This document shows, in pieces, positions 19,546 to 29,649 of a stretch of 64,000 bases of DNA. Location: NCBI GenBank assembly GCA_025408405.1, contig JANYJE010000056.1, positions 34,671 through 98,670 of the forward strand. The letters are read 5' to 3'. The stretch comes from Nitrosomonadales bacterium (GTDB lineage: Bacteria; Pseudomonadota; Gammaproteobacteria; Burkholderiales; Gallionellaceae). The notes under the pieces were generated by a model. The model was not told where the DNA came from. It did not search any database and saw only the letters and a program-made list of their open reading frames with translations. Each line of letters starts with the position of its first letter. Positions within the stretch are counted from its first letter, which is position 1. The translations under genes were made by a program, and so were the position numbers.

Positions 19546-21156
19546 ATGGCTAACATCAAAGAGTGGAATGTGGAGGATCAGAAATTCTGGGAATCTACCG
19601 GCAAAAGCATTGCTTATCGCAATCTGTGGATTTCGATACCCAGTCTGCTGATGGGGTTTGCCATCTGGGTGATGTGGGGCATCATCACTGTGCAAATGAT
19701 TAACCTGGGCTTCCCGTTCAAGCCGGAAGAGCTGTTCACCCTGACTGCAATTTCAGGTCTGTCAGGTGCGACCTTGCGCATACCGGCCTCATTTTTCATC
19801 CGCATCGCGGGCGGTCGCAACGCCATCTTCCTGACCACCGCCCTGCTGATGATTCCCGCATTGGGCACCGGGATCGCGCTGCAGGATAAGACCACCTCGC
19901 TGCTGACGTTTCAGTTACTGGCGTTGCTGTCGGGCATTGGCGGCGGCAACTTCGCCTGTTCGATGTCCAATATCAGCACGTTCTTTCCGAAACGCCTGCA
20001 GGGAACCGCGCTTGGCTTGAATGCCGGCCTCGGCAACTTCGGCGTGACAACCATGCAGATTCTGATTCCGCTGGTGATGACAGCCGGGATTTTTAGCGCA
20101 CTGGGCGGCGAGCCGATGACACTGATCAAGGATAGCGGCTGGATACTCGGCAAGATCAAGGCGGGCACCCCGACCTTTATCCAGAATGCGGGCTTTGTCT
20201 GGCTGCTGGCGCTGGTGCCGCTGGCCTTCCTCGGTTTCTTCGGCATGAGCAACCTGTTGCCGATCACCCCCAATCTGGGTTCCACCCTGGGGGCATTTGC
20301 CAAGATCCTGTGGCTGTACGCACTGGCACTGGTGACGTCGGTCATTGGTCTGTACCTGTACCTGCCAGCACCATCCGGCCTGGGCCTGCTTAACATGTGG
20401 GTGGCGTTGCCGCTGGTGATGATCATTACATTGTTTGTCATGAAAGCGGCTGCGTTCGGCGACATGAAGCCCAATATCGAGAAGCAGTTTGCCATTTTCA
20501 AAAACAAGCACACCTGGTCTATGACCGTGTTGTATGTGCTCACCTTTGGTTCGTTTATCGGCTTCTCGATGGCGCTGCCGCTGTCTATTACGGTGATCTT
20601 CGGCATCAGCCATGTAGTCGATCCCGTCACTGGCCTGATGACCCATACCATCAAGAACCCCAATGCAATTTCCGCGCTGACCTATGCCTGGATCGGTCCA
20701 TTTATCGGCGCGCTGATCCGTCCATTAGGCGGCTGGATTGCCGACAAGGTAGGTGGCTCCATCGTGACGCAGGTGATTTCCGTGGTGATGGTGGTGGCCT
20801 CGGCTTATACCGGTTACATCATGATGCAGGCCTATGGTTCGGCCACGCCGGAAATCTACTTCACCCAGTTTCTGCTGGCCTTCCTGGTTCTGTTCGCGGC
20901 AACGGGTTTGGGCAACGGCTCAACCTTCCGCACCATCGGGGTGATTTTCGACCGCGTTCAGGCAGGCCCTGTGCTGGGCTGGACCTCCGCTGTCGCAGCC
21001 TACGGCGCCTTTATCGCGCCGGTGGTGATAGGTGCACAGATCAAGGCGGGTACTCCGCAAAATTCGATGTACGGTTTTGCCATCTTCTACGCACTGTGCC
21101 TGATACTGAACTGGTGGTTCTACTTGCGCAGCAGTGCGGAGATCAAAAATCCATGA
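19546..21156 (+). CDS. narK2: Nitrate/nitrite antiporter NarK2 (long type)
   Basis: Second nitrate carrier, 536 residues, longer than NarK1 because of loop insertions around residues 175-220. The nitrate signature is LGLNAGLGNFGVTTMQ. AGGAGA at 19532-19537 suits ATG 19546 better than the ATG six bases earlier. By family knowledge the longer NarK2 type exchanges nitrate for nitrite, which would serve NarGHI once respiration is running. In some denitrifiers the two proteins are fused; here they are separate neighbours 58 bases apart. Confidence 0.92.
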   Translation: MANIKEWNVEDQKFWESTGKSIAYRNLWISIPSLLMGFAIWVMWGIITVQMINLGFPFKPEELFTLTAISGLSGATLRIPASFFIRIAGGRNAIFLTTALLMIPALGTGIALQDKTTSLLTFQLLALLSGIGGGNFACSMSNISTFFPKRLQGTALGLNAGLGNFGVTTMQILIPLVMTAGIFSALGGEPMTLIKDSGWILGKIKAGTPTFIQNAGFVWLLALVPLAFLGFFGMSNLLPITPNLGSTLGAFAKILWLYALALVTSVIGLYLYLPAPSGLGLLNMWVALPLVMIITLFVMKAAAFGDMKPNIEKQFAIFKNKHTWSMTVLYVLTFGSFIGFSMALPLSITVIFGISHVVDPVTGLMTHTIKNPNAISALTYAWIGPFIGALIRPLGGWIADKVGGSIVTQVISVVMVVASAYTGYIMMQAYGSATPEIYFTQFLLAFLVLFAATGLGNGSTFRTIGVIFDRVQAGPVLGWTSAVAAYGAFIAPVVIGAQIKAGTPQNSMYGFAIFYALCLILNWWFYLRSSAEIKNP

Positions 21157-21233
21157 CAATGAAGGGTGCCGGAACAAATACGTGAGTACTATGAGTCGGG
21201 GAGTTCTCCGGCTCTTTCAAACAGGAGTAGAGC

Positions 21234-24200
21234 ATGAGTCACTTTCTAGACCGCCTGAAATTCTTCGGGAGAGTTAAAGAAACTTTTTCCAATGGTCACG
21301 GCATCGTCACCGATGGCGACCGCAACTGGGAAGATGCCTACCGTCATCGCTGGCAACACGACAAGGTGGTGCGCTCTACCCATGGTGTGAACTGTACGGG
21401 CGGTTGTTCGTGGAAAATTTTTGTGAAGAATGGCCTGGTGTCATTCGAAATGCAGCAGACGGATTACCCGCGCACGCGCGAAGACATGCCCAACCATGAG
21501 CCGCGCGGTTGCCAGCGTGGTGCCAGCTTCTCCTGGTATTTGTACAGCCCGCTACGCATAAAGCACCCGTTGATTCGCGGACGTCTGCTCGATTTGTACC
21601 GTGCCGAACGCAAAAATGGCCTCGACCCGGTGGAAGCCTGGGCGGCCATTCAGGCCGACGAAAATAAACGCAAATCCTATGTCTCTGTGCGCGGTCTGGG
21701 CGGCTTTGTGCGCGCCAGCTGGGAGGAGATGACCGAGATCATCGCGGCAGCCAATGTGCACACCATCAAGAAATGGGGTCCGGATCGCATCTACGGTTTC
21801 TCACCGATTCCTGCAATGTCGATGATTTCCTACGCCGCAGGTTCGCGCTACATGTCGCTGATCGGCGCTGCCTGCGGCTCCTTCTATGACTGGTACTGCG
21901 ATCTGCCTGCCGCCAGCCCCCAGACCTGGGGTGAGCAGACCGACGTGCCGGAAGCGGCCGACTGGTACAACTCTACCTACATTATCATCACCGGCGCCAA
22001 CCTGCCGATGACGCGCACACCGGATGCGCACTTCCTGTCCGAGGTGCGCTACAAGGGCGCGAAAGTGGTGTCGATGTCGCCCGACTATGCCGAGTATGTG
22101 AAGTTTGCCGACCTGTGGATGCCGGTCAAGCAGGGCACCGATACCGCGGTATTTCTGGCGATGGGTCACGTGGCGCTGAAAGAATTTTTTATCGACAAAC
22201 AGGATCCCTATTTCCAGGAATACGCACGCAAGTACACCGACCTGCCGATGCAGGTGATACTGCGCAAATTCGGCGCGGGCTTCGTTTCAGACCGCAATTT
22301 GCGCGCCTCGGACTTTACCAACAACCTGGGCGAGTCCAATAATCCGGAATGGAAGACCATCGTCTATGACAAAAACAGCCATTCATTTGTCGCGCCTAAC
22401 GGCTCCATCGGTTTCCGCTGGGGCGAAGAGGGCAAGTGGAACCTGTTGCCCAAGAACGCTTCAGGCCAGCAGGAAATAGATGCGGAGCTGAGCTGTATGG
22501 GCAGCCAGGACGAGGTGGTGTCGGTTGGTTTTCCGCACTATCAGCCGGGTGAAGACAAGCTGTTGTACCGCAACGTGCCGGCACGTAAGGTCAAGCTGGC
22601 CAGCGGCGAAGAGGTGCTGGTCACCTCCGTGTTCGATATGCAGATTGCACAGTACGGTATCGATCGCGGCCTGGGTGGCGACCATGTGGCCAAGTCCTAC
22701 GCCGATGCCAATGTGGCGTATACCCCGGCGTGGGCGTCCAGGGTGAGCGGCATCAAGGCCGCCGACATCGAGCGCACCGGGCGGGAATTTGCCGACAATG
22801 CCTCCAAGACCCAAGGCAAGTCGATGGTGATCATGGGTGCTGCGATCAACCACTGGTATCACAACGACATGACCTACCGTTCCATCATGAACCTGCTGCA
22901 CATGTGCGGTTGCGTGGGTCAGAGCGGTGGCGGGTGGGCGCACTATGTGGGCCAGGAAAAACTGCGTCCGCAGGCGGGCTGGGCACCGATTGCGTTTGCA
23001 CTCGATTGGCAGCGCCCGTCGCGCCAGATGAACTCGACATCCTACTGGTACTTCCACACTGACCAGTGGCGCTACGAGACCATCAAGGCGGATGATCTGA
23101 TGCAGCCTGCCGCCAAGGGCAAGTACAAGGGTTATTCGCTGGCCGACTACAACGTGGTGTCAACGCGGCTCGGCTGGCTGCCTTCCGCGCCGCACTGGAA
23201 TGCCAACCCGCTGGATCTGGTGAGCGAGGCTGAGAAGGCAGGCGCCACGGATGAGGCTGGCATTGCCAGGCACATTGTTGGCAAGCTCAAGTCCGGCGAA
23301 CTGGACGTCGCCTTTGCCGATCCGGACAATCCGGTCAACTGGCCACGCAACCTGTTTGTGTGGCGCGCCAACCTGATCGGCTCTTCCGCCAAGGGCCATG
23401 AATATTTCCTCAAACACTTGCTGGGCGCGCAGAACGGCGTGCTACAGGAAGGCGGCTTGGGCCGCGACAACAAGGAAATAAAATGGCACGAGCATGCGCC
23501 TATCGGCAAGCTGGACCTGATGGTGGACATCAACTTCCGCCTGAATTCTACCGGCGCCTATTCCGACATCATCCTGCCGACGGCGACCTGGTACGAGAAG
23601 AACGACCTTAATACCACCGACATGCATCCCTTCATCCATCCGCTGTCTGAGGCGGTTTCTCCGGGCTGGGAATCGAAGTCGGATTGGCAGATTTTCAAGA
23701 CTATCGCCAAGACATTTTCTACTCTGTCGGAAAAACATCTGGGTACGCGCCGCGATGTGATTGCGCATCCGATCCAGCATGATTCCGCGTTTGAAATGGC
23801 ACAACCCTTTGGCCAGGTGCGCGACTGGAAAAAAGGCGAGTGCGCGCCGATGCCGGGTAAGACCATGCCGCTGCTGAAAGTGGTGGAGCGCAACTTTGCC
23901 GATACTTACAAAAAGTTTATCGCCCTGGGGCCGCTGATGACCAAGGTTGGCAATGGTGTGAAAGGGCTGGACTGGAACACCGAGCAGGAATACGGTGAGC
24001 TTGCGAAGTGCAACTACACGGTGAAGGTTCCCGGTATTTCCTTCGGTATGCCTTCACTCGAAGAAGATATCTCGGTGTGCGAGGCGGTGTTGCGCATGGC
24101 GCCGGAAACCAACGGCGAGGTGGCGCACAAGGCGTGGTCGGCGCTGTCCAAGAAAACTGGCATCGATCACCGTCACCTGTACGCGGGTCGTCATGAAGAC

Positions 24201-24989
24201 AAGATCACCTTCCGTGACATCCAGGCGCAGCCGCGCAAGATCATTACGGCGCCGACCTGGTCTGGTATCGAGTCAGAGCATGTTTCCTATACGGCTGGAT
24301 ATACCAATATCCACGAACACATTCCTTTCAGGACGCTTTCCGGTCGCGCGCATTTCTATCAGGATCACGAATGGTTCCTGGATTTCGGTGAGGGCTTCTG
24401 CACCTTCAAGCCGCCCGTCGACTTCAAGGCGCACGAGATTATTCCCGCGAGTGTGCGCAACAAACCGCACCTGACGCTGGCGTGGATCACGCCGCACTCG
24501 AAGTGGGGCATCCACTCCACCTATCAGGACAACCTGCGCATGCTGACCCTGTTCCGCGGCGGACCGTATGTGTGGATTTCCGAGCTGGATGCAAAATCCA
24601 TTGGCATTGGCGACAACGATTGGGTGGAAGCGGTGAATGCGAACGGTGCCACCATGGCACGCGCAGTGGTGTCGCAGCGCATACCGCGCGGTGTCGCGAT
24701 GATGTACCACGCGCAGGAGAAGAACGTGAACGTGCCCGGTGCCAATTCCACCGGCAAGCGCGGCGGCATTCTCAACTCGGTCACCCGCGTCACCGTGAAG
24801 CCGACCAATATGGTGGGTGGCTACGCGCAGCTGGCCTACGGTTTCAACTATTACGGCACGGTAGGCAGCCAGCGCGACGAGGTGGTGGTGTTGCACCGCG
24901 TAGACGATCAGGACATCGATTGGCTGGAGCGCCCGCTTACCGATGAGCGCGAAGCGCAGCTGAATCCTGTCGGAGTGGGGCCACGTTAA
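21234..24989 (+). CDS. narG: Respiratory nitrate reductase alpha subunit
   Basis: Catalytic Mo-bisMGD subunit on the cytoplasmic face; reduces nitrate to nitrite. The 1251-residue protein has the N-terminal cluster motif HGVNCTGGCSW with its later cysteine in HEPRGCQRG, as in FS0 of E. coli NarG, and WYCDLPAASPQTWGEQTDV, in which D223 corresponds to the Mo-ligating aspartate 222. The family stretch TRTPDAHFLSEVRYKG follows. No twin-arginine signal is present, as expected for NarG. It needs the bis-MGD made by the moa/mob genes at 5293-10565. Confidence 0.98.
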   Translation: MSHFLDRLKFFGRVKETFSNGHGIVTDGDRNWEDAYRHRWQHDKVVRSTHGVNCTGGCSWKIFVKNGLVSFEMQQTDYPRTREDMPNHEPRGCQRGASFSWYLYSPLRIKHPLIRGRLLDLYRAERKNGLDPVEAWAAIQADENKRKSYVSVRGLGGFVRASWEEMTEIIAAANVHTIKKWGPDRIYGFSPIPAMSMISYAAGSRYMSLIGAACGSFYDWYCDLPAASPQTWGEQTDVPEAADWYNSTYIIITGANLPMTRTPDAHFLSEVRYKGAKVVSMSPDYAEYVKFADLWMPVKQGTDTAVFLAMGHVALKEFFIDKQDPYFQEYARKYTDLPMQVILRKFGAGFVSDRNLRASDFTNNLGESNNPEWKTIVYDKNSHSFVAPNGSIGFRWGEEGKWNLLPKNASGQQEIDAELSCMGSQDEVVSVGFPHYQPGEDKLLYRNVPARKVKLASGEEVLVTSVFDMQIAQYGIDRGLGGDHVAKSYADANVAYTPAWASRVSGIKAADIERTGREFADNASKTQGKSMVIMGAAINHWYHNDMTYRSIMNLLHMCGCVGQSGGGWAHYVGQEKLRPQAGWAPIAFALDWQRPSRQMNSTSYWYFHTDQWRYETIKADDLMQPAAKGKYKGYSLADYNVVSTRLGWLPSAPHWNANPLDLVSEAEKAGATDEAGIARHIVGKLKSGELDVAFADPDNPVNWPRNLFVWRANLIGSSAKGHEYFLKHLLGAQNGVLQEGGLGRDNKEIKWHEHAPIGKLDLMVDINFRLNSTGAYSDIILPTATWYEKNDLNTTDMHPFIHPLSEAVSPGWESKSDWQIFKTIAKTFSTLSEKHLGTRRDVIAHPIQHDSAFEMAQPFGQVRDWKKGECAPMPGKTMPLLKVVERNFADTYKKFIALGPLMTKVGNGVKGLDWNTEQEYGELAKCNYTVKVPGISFGMPSLEEDISVCEAVLRMAPETNGEVAHKAWSALSKKTGIDHRHLYAGRHEDKITFRDIQAQPRKIITAPTWSGIESEHVSYTAGYTNIHEHIPFRTLSGRAHFYQDHEWFLDFGEGFCTFKPPVDFKAHEIIPASVRNKPHLTLAWITPHSKWGIHSTYQDNLRMLTLFRGGPYVWISELDAKSIGIGDNDWVEAVNANGATMARAVVSQRIPRGVAMMYHAQEKNVNVPGANSTGKRGGILNSVTRVTVKPTNMVGGYAQLAYGFNYYGTVGSQRDEVVVLHRVDDQDIDWLERPLTDEREAQLNPVGVGPR

Positions 24990-25064
24990 CCGCTATTGCA
25001 GAAATATTTGTCTCGGGATTGGCTAAGAAGTTTAGCGCATGCCGCGGCTCAAAGGAGATGACAA

Positions 25065-26615
25065 ATGAAAGTACGTGCACAATTTGCATTCGTATTTAAC
25101 CTGGATAAGTGCATTGGTTGCCATACCTGCTCGGTGACGTGCAAGAACGTATGGAGCAACCGCAAGGGGGTAGAGTATGCGTGGTTCAATAACGTCGAAT
25201 CCAAGCCCGGCATCGGTTACCCGAAACAATGGGAAAACCAGGAAATCTGGAAGGGCGGCTGGGAGCTGAAGAACGGCAAGATACAGCTCAAATCGGGCAG
25301 CAAGCTAGACCGCTTGCTGAACATCTTCGCCAATCCCGACATGCCGGAAATCGACGATTACTACGAGCCGTTTACCTTCGATTATGCGCACCTGCAAAAC
25401 GCACCGTTGCTGGAAGCTGCGCCCACTGCGCGTCCGCGTTCATTGCTCGATGGTACACGCATGGAGAAGATAAGCTGGGGGCCGAACTGGGAAGATGACC
25501 TGGCCGGTGAATCTGCCAAGCGTAGCGTAGACAAAAATATGGATGACATCGACCGCGAGATGTATGCGCAGTTCGAGAATACTTTCCACATGTATCTGCC
25601 GCGCATCTGTAACCACTGCCTTAATCCTTCCTGTGTGGCGGCCTGCCCATCCGGCTCCATCTACAAGCGCGAGGAAGACGGTATCGTGCTGGTGGACCAG
25701 GACAAGTGCCGCGGCTGGCGCATGTGCGTGAGCTCATGCCCGTACAAGAAGGTGTTCTACAACTGGGAATCAGGCAAGGCAGAAAAATGCATAGGCTGCT
25801 ATCCGCGCGTAGAGTCCGGCATGCCTACTGTTTGCTCTGAATCCTGTGTGGGGCGCATTCGCTACAACGGCATCATGCTCTACGATGCAGACAAGATCGA
25901 AGCCATGGCCAGCATGAGCGATGTGCAGGATCTGTATCAGGCTCAGCTCGACATATTCCTGGATCCCAATGATCCGGAAGTGATCAGGCAGGCACGCCTC
26001 GACGGCGTACCGGAAGACTGGATTATCGCCGCGCAGAAATCGCCCATCTACAAGATGGCCATAGACTGGAAAATTGCGTTCCCCATGCACCCGGAATTCC
26101 GCACGCTGCCCATGGTGTGGTACGTGCCGCCGCTGTCTCCTGTGCAATCGCAGATCGACCAGGGCAATCTGCCAGTTGGCCCGGATGGCGCAATACCACG
26201 CGGCGATACCATGCGCCTGCCGGTGAAGTACCTGGCCAATCTGCTGACCGCAGGCAAGGAGGCACCCATACGCTCGGCGCTGAATCGCCTGATCGCAATG
26301 CGCAGCTACCAGCGTTCAGTGCATGTGGAGGGTAAGGCAGATCTCCGTGCGTTGGAAACAGCGGGAATTAGCGAGGATCAGGCCAAGGATATGTATCGCT
26401 ATCTGGCCATTGCCAACTATGAAGACCGCTTTGTGATTCCCACCGGCCATGCGGAAGTCAGCCTCGAAGACTTCTACAGTTTCCAGGGACAGAACGGTTT
26501 TACCTTCGGTAACGACAGTTCTGCAGGTATCAGCCCCAATTCCCTGTTTCCGGAACGTCGCAAGCAGACAGTGGATTCGCTGGCACCCGCCCCGTCCGCT
26601 GACGAGCGTCCATAA
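25065..26615 (+). CDS. narH: Respiratory nitrate reductase beta subunit
   Basis: Iron-sulfur subunit with 516 residues and four clusters that connects NarI haem to NarG. Cysteine groups are CIGCHTCSVTC near the N-terminus, CNHCLNPSCVAACP, CRGWRMCVSSCP and CIGCYPR with the later CSESC. The tryptophan in CRGW is the classic replacement that gives a [3Fe-4S] cluster. It follows narG after 75 bases with AAAGGAG before the ATG. Confidence 0.98.
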   Translation: MKVRAQFAFVFNLDKCIGCHTCSVTCKNVWSNRKGVEYAWFNNVESKPGIGYPKQWENQEIWKGGWELKNGKIQLKSGSKLDRLLNIFANPDMPEIDDYYEPFTFDYAHLQNAPLLEAAPTARPRSLLDGTRMEKISWGPNWEDDLAGESAKRSVDKNMDDIDREMYAQFENTFHMYLPRICNHCLNPSCVAACPSGSIYKREEDGIVLVDQDKCRGWRMCVSSCPYKKVFYNWESGKAEKCIGCYPRVESGMPTVCSESCVGRIRYNGIMLYDADKIEAMASMSDVQDLYQAQLDIFLDPNDPEVIRQARLDGVPEDWIIAAQKSPIYKMAIDWKIAFPMHPEFRTLPMVWYVPPLSPVQSQIDQGNLPVGPDGAIPRGDTMRLPVKYLANLLTAGKEAPIRSALNRLIAMRSYQRSVHVEGKADLRALETAGISEDQAKDMYRYLAIANYEDRFVIPTGHAEVSLEDFYSFQGQNGFTFGNDSSAGISPNSLFPERRKQTVDSLAPAPSADERP

Positions 26616-26635
26616 ACCCATAAGGAGGCGATGTC

Positions 26636-27154
26636 GTGAGACTCTATAAAATCATGTCGGCCCTGCTGGAATATCCCGATCAGGAGCTGAAGTCGGCCAT
26701 TCCGGAAATTGATGAATTGTTACGCAACGAACTGGCGCTTTCCGCAGAAGATTTCGCCGTCATCAGAAAATTCACCGGGTGGATGAGCGCAATGGAGGTG
26801 ACCGAGTTGCAGGCCGCTTACGTGCAAACTTTCGATATGACGCCGGAACACAGCTTGCACCTGACCCATCACCTGTTTGGCGATGACCGGGGGCGCGGGC
26901 CTGCGTTGATAGACCTGGCCGAGTATTACAAGGAATTTGGTCTGGTGGTGGACGAAAAGGAGTTGCCGGATTATTTGCCGCTGGTGCTGGAGTTCGCCTC
27001 CACACTGGAGCCCGTAGAAGCCAAGGTCTTTATGGGACAGACGGTGAAGGTGCTGACCCAGCTTGCCCTGAATCTGGAAAAGGCTGAGAGCCCTTACGCG
27101 CCCTTGGTCAGGGTTATCGAAAAACGCGGGCAATTAGTCCCCGTTTCAGCTTGA
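26636..27154 (+). CDS. narJ: Nitrate reductase assembly chaperone
   Basis: NarJ holds apo-NarG until the Mo cofactor and clusters are inserted. The 172-residue protein starts at GTG 26636, seven bases behind AAGGAGG; the ATG at 26631 is in another frame and stops at once. Typical stretches are LLEYPDQEL, HHLFGDDRGRGPALIDL and ELPDYLPLVLEF. It is shorter than E. coli NarJ (about 236 residues), missing part of the C-terminal tail, as in many other bacteria. Confidence 0.94.
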   Translation: MRLYKIMSALLEYPDQELKSAIPEIDELLRNELALSAEDFAVIRKFTGWMSAMEVTELQAAYVQTFDMTPEHSLHLTHHLFGDDRGRGPALIDLAEYYKEFGLVVDEKELPDYLPLVLEFASTLEPVEAKVFMGQTVKVLTQLALNLEKAESPYAPLVRVIEKRGQLVPVSA

Positions 27155-27164
27155 GGAGAGAACC

Positions 27165-27857
27165 ATGGATTTGCATAAATTGATTTTCGAGGTTTATCCC
27201 TATGTTGCCCTCACCGTATTCCTGCTGGGCAGCTGGATACGCTTCGACACCGAACAGTACACTTGGAAGAGTGATTCCAGCCAGTTGTTGTCGAAAAAAT
27301 ATATGCGCGTTGCCAGCAATTTTTTTCATCTGGGCATCATCGCGATATTTTTCGGCCATCTGGTTGGTTTGCTCACGCCGCATGCAATTTTTAGCGGCTT
27401 GAGCGTGAGCGATATGGCGCACCAGTGGCTTGCGATCAGCGCGGGTGCGGTATTCGGTACGCTGTGTCTTCTCGGTGGCGCCACCCTTTGGTTGCGCCGC
27501 ATGCTGAATACCAGGGTACGTGCCGCCAGCCGCTGGATGGATATCAATATTCTGGGATGGCTGATGATTACCCTGATGCTGGGTTTGTCCACCCTGCCTG
27601 TTTCCATCATGCATGCCAATGAAGGCAACGCGATCACCATGATCGCGCTGGCCGAATGGGCGCAGAGCATCGTCTACCTGCGCCCAAATTCTGATCTGCT
27701 GCTGCACATCAGCCTGGTCTACAAGATCCACGTTTTCTGCGGCATGTCAGTGTTCCTGTTCTTCCCTTTCACGCGGCTGGTGCATGTATGGAGTGTTCCC
27801 CTGGGCTATCTGGGCCGCGCATACCAGATCGTGCGCGCCAAGCGAGTTCGGGTTTAA
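27165..27857 (+). CDS. narI: Respiratory nitrate reductase gamma subunit
   Basis: Five-helix membrane cytochrome b that oxidises quinol at the periplasmic side. The 230-residue protein has FFHLGIIAIFFGHLVG and, near the C-terminus, HISLVYKIHVFCGMSVFLFF, which hold the histidine pairs for the two haems b. It ends the nar operon; a hairpin follows. Confidence 0.97.
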   Translation: MDLHKLIFEVYPYVALTVFLLGSWIRFDTEQYTWKSDSSQLLSKKYMRVASNFFHLGIIAIFFGHLVGLLTPHAIFSGLSVSDMAHQWLAISAGAVFGTLCLLGGATLWLRRMLNTRVRAASRWMDINILGWLMITLMLGLSTLPVSIMHANEGNAITMIALAEWAQSIVYLRPNSDLLLHISLVYKIHVFCGMSVFLFFPFTRLVHVWSVPLGYLGRAYQIVRAKRVRV

Positions 27858-27869
27858 GCAACAAACTGA

Positions 27870-27907
27870 GCAACGCTGCCATGAGGACGGCGTTGCGCTT
27901 TTGTTTC
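27870..27907 (+). terminator. Possible terminator after narI
   Basis: GCAACGC (27870-27876) pairs with GCGTTGC (27890-27896), followed by GCTTTTGTTT. It lies 12 bases after the narI stop and before the carbonic anhydrase gene. Confidence 0.6.
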
Positions 27908-27939
27908 ATATCTGACCATTTCGTGTCTGGTGGAAAATC

Positions 27940-28566
27940 ATGCCGGAAGATCATTTACTCAAAGGATTGCGGCGCTTCAAGGAAGAGTATTTCCCGCGCT
28001 ATGAAGAAGAGTACCGCAAGCTGGTGGATGATGGTCAGCACCCCAATACCCTGTTTATCGGTTGTTCAGACTCCCGGATATTGCCCAATCTGCTGACCGG
28101 CGCAGCACCAGGTGAATTATTTATTGTGCGCAATGTGGGCAATATCGTGCCGCCTTTTGCACCGGCACTGGGGTACCACGGCACTTGCGCCGCAATTGAA
28201 TTCGCCGTGCTCAACCTGCAGGTCAAGGACATCGTGGTGTGCGGTCACAGCCATTGCGGCGCCATCCGCGCGCTCTACAGCCCGCCGCTACCGGGCTCGA
28301 CTCATCTGGCAAAGTGGCTGGAGCTGGCGCAGGAAGCCACCCTTCCGGTGACGCTTAGCGAGGAGGCGCTGCGCCGCACCGAGCAGCGCTCAATCATCGT
28401 GCAGCTGGAGCGGTTGATGAGCTACCCGATGGTGCGCGAGCGCGTGGAGAAGGGCGAGCTGTTCCTGCACGGCTGGCACTACACCATAGAAGAAGGCGAG
28501 GTTTCTATTCTGGATGTGCACAGCGGCAGATTTGTTTCATCCAGCATCCCTGGTGTTTCCAGTTAA
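27940..28566 (+). CDS. Beta-class carbonic anhydrase
   Basis: Zinc enzyme interconverting CO2 and bicarbonate in the cytoplasm, 208 residues. The zinc ligands and active-site pair are visible in IGCSDSR (cysteine, aspartate-arginine dyad) and VCGHSHCGAIRA (histidine and cysteine). NVGNIVPPF is also typical. It could supply bicarbonate for CO2 fixation or for biosynthetic carboxylations; no carboxysome or RuBisCO gene is in view. Confidence 0.95.
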   Translation: MPEDHLLKGLRRFKEEYFPRYEEEYRKLVDDGQHPNTLFIGCSDSRILPNLLTGAAPGELFIVRNVGNIVPPFAPALGYHGTCAAIEFAVLNLQVKDIVVCGHSHCGAIRALYSPPLPGSTHLAKWLELAQEATLPVTLSEEALRRTEQRSIIVQLERLMSYPMVRERVEKGELFLHGWHYTIEEGEVSILDVHSGRFVSSSIPGVSS

Positions 28567-28658
28567 AACTGAATGCACAAAAGGACGTTTGTGATGAGCC
28601 GTGTCGGTTGCGACATGACCTGACATTAAGGCGCTTTGCGAGCTCAATTTTGAGATGC

Positions 28659-29621
28659 TTATTGGCGAGGTATGGCAGGCGGCAGGAGTCGTCCGTTAAG
28701 CAGAAGTAATAATGTTCTGAACAGCAGAAAGGCAATCACCAGCGATGCGATCAGCAATGCAACCCCGCCTGCCAGCGCAGGCCAGTGACCGCGCCGCACG
28801 ACTTCGATGACCGCGCCGGCGAAGGCTGCAGCGGGGAAGGAGAATGACCAGAAGCCCGCGGAAAAAACCACGTTGTGCCACAGGCGGTAACGCAGCATGA
28901 CGGCGAGTATGGGGCCGGCGCCTATGCCCAGTCCGACGATCAGAACTTCTCCGGGAAGACCAGGCCAGATTGCCCCCGCAGCAAGAGTGGCCGCTGCGGG
29001 AGGTGCCATTTCGATACCAATGATGGGGCGCAGCGCATCTGGCAAGGGGCCGTGGAACAGCCTGTTCAGCACGCGCGCTTCCAGCAGCGCCCATGCAGCC
29101 AGACCCATGCCAAACAGGAGTGCGCCCCAGCCGGCATAGCCCAGCGCGGACATCGCCATGGCTCCAAAAAATGCACCGGCTACCGGGGGGAGATACAGGG
29201 CCGGTGTCACCGTTTGGCTTTGCAAATGGCCATGAGATAGCAGAGAGACTACGCGCGCCGCGATGGCAAGTTGCAAGGCAAGTCCGCAGAGTGTGAACGC
29301 AAGCCATGCGCCTGATTCTGCCTGGCCGAGGATTATCACGAGCATCAGGATGGAGAGAGGCAAGAGGGCTATCAATGCGCCTTGCACAGGATGCATGTAT
29401 TCATCCCGCACTGCCTTTGAGTGTCGTACGCATTTGGCAATGTACAGTAACAACAATACTCCCCAAACCACGATTGCAAAATAGAGTATGGCTGTGCTGA
29501 TGGCTGCCGCCATCTCCCAACCGAATCCAATGGCGCGGTGCCACGCACTGGAAAGGGTGAGCAGGCCCAATGGAATGGCAAATAGTCCTGCGTGCAAGCG
29601 TTCTAGCCAAGAAGATTTCAT
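28659..29621 (-). CDS. TDT/SLAC1 family channel or transporter (TehA-like)
   Basis: Inner-membrane protein of 320 residues with about ten hydrophobic helices. The beginning (LHAGLFAIPLGLLTLSSAWH) and LFGMGLAAWALLEARVLNRL are characteristic of the tellurite-resistance/dicarboxylate transporter family, which also includes SLAC1 anion channels and the Ssu1 sulfite exporter. In a sulfur oxidiser that makes sulfite, export of sulfite or another anion is a reasonable guess, but the sequence does not fix the substrate. It ends 93 bases from the carbonic anhydrase gene, convergent with it. Confidence 0.8.
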   Translation of the reverse strand: MKSSWLERLHAGLFAIPLGLLTLSSAWHRAIGFGWEMAAAISTAILYFAIVVWGVLLLLYIAKCVRHSKAVRDEYMHPVQGALIALLPLSILMLVIILGQAESGAWLAFTLCGLALQLAIAARVVSLLSHGHLQSQTVTPALYLPPVAGAFFGAMAMSALGYAGWGALLFGMGLAAWALLEARVLNRLFHGPLPDALRPIIGIEMAPPAAATLAAGAIWPGLPGEVLIVGLGIGAGPILAVMLRYRLWHNVVFSAGFWSFSFPAAAFAGAVIEVVRRGHWPALAGGVALLIASLVIAFLLFRTLLLLLNGRLLPPAIPRQ

Positions 29622-29649
29622 CAGTATTGAGTGTGTGAATAAAAAATAG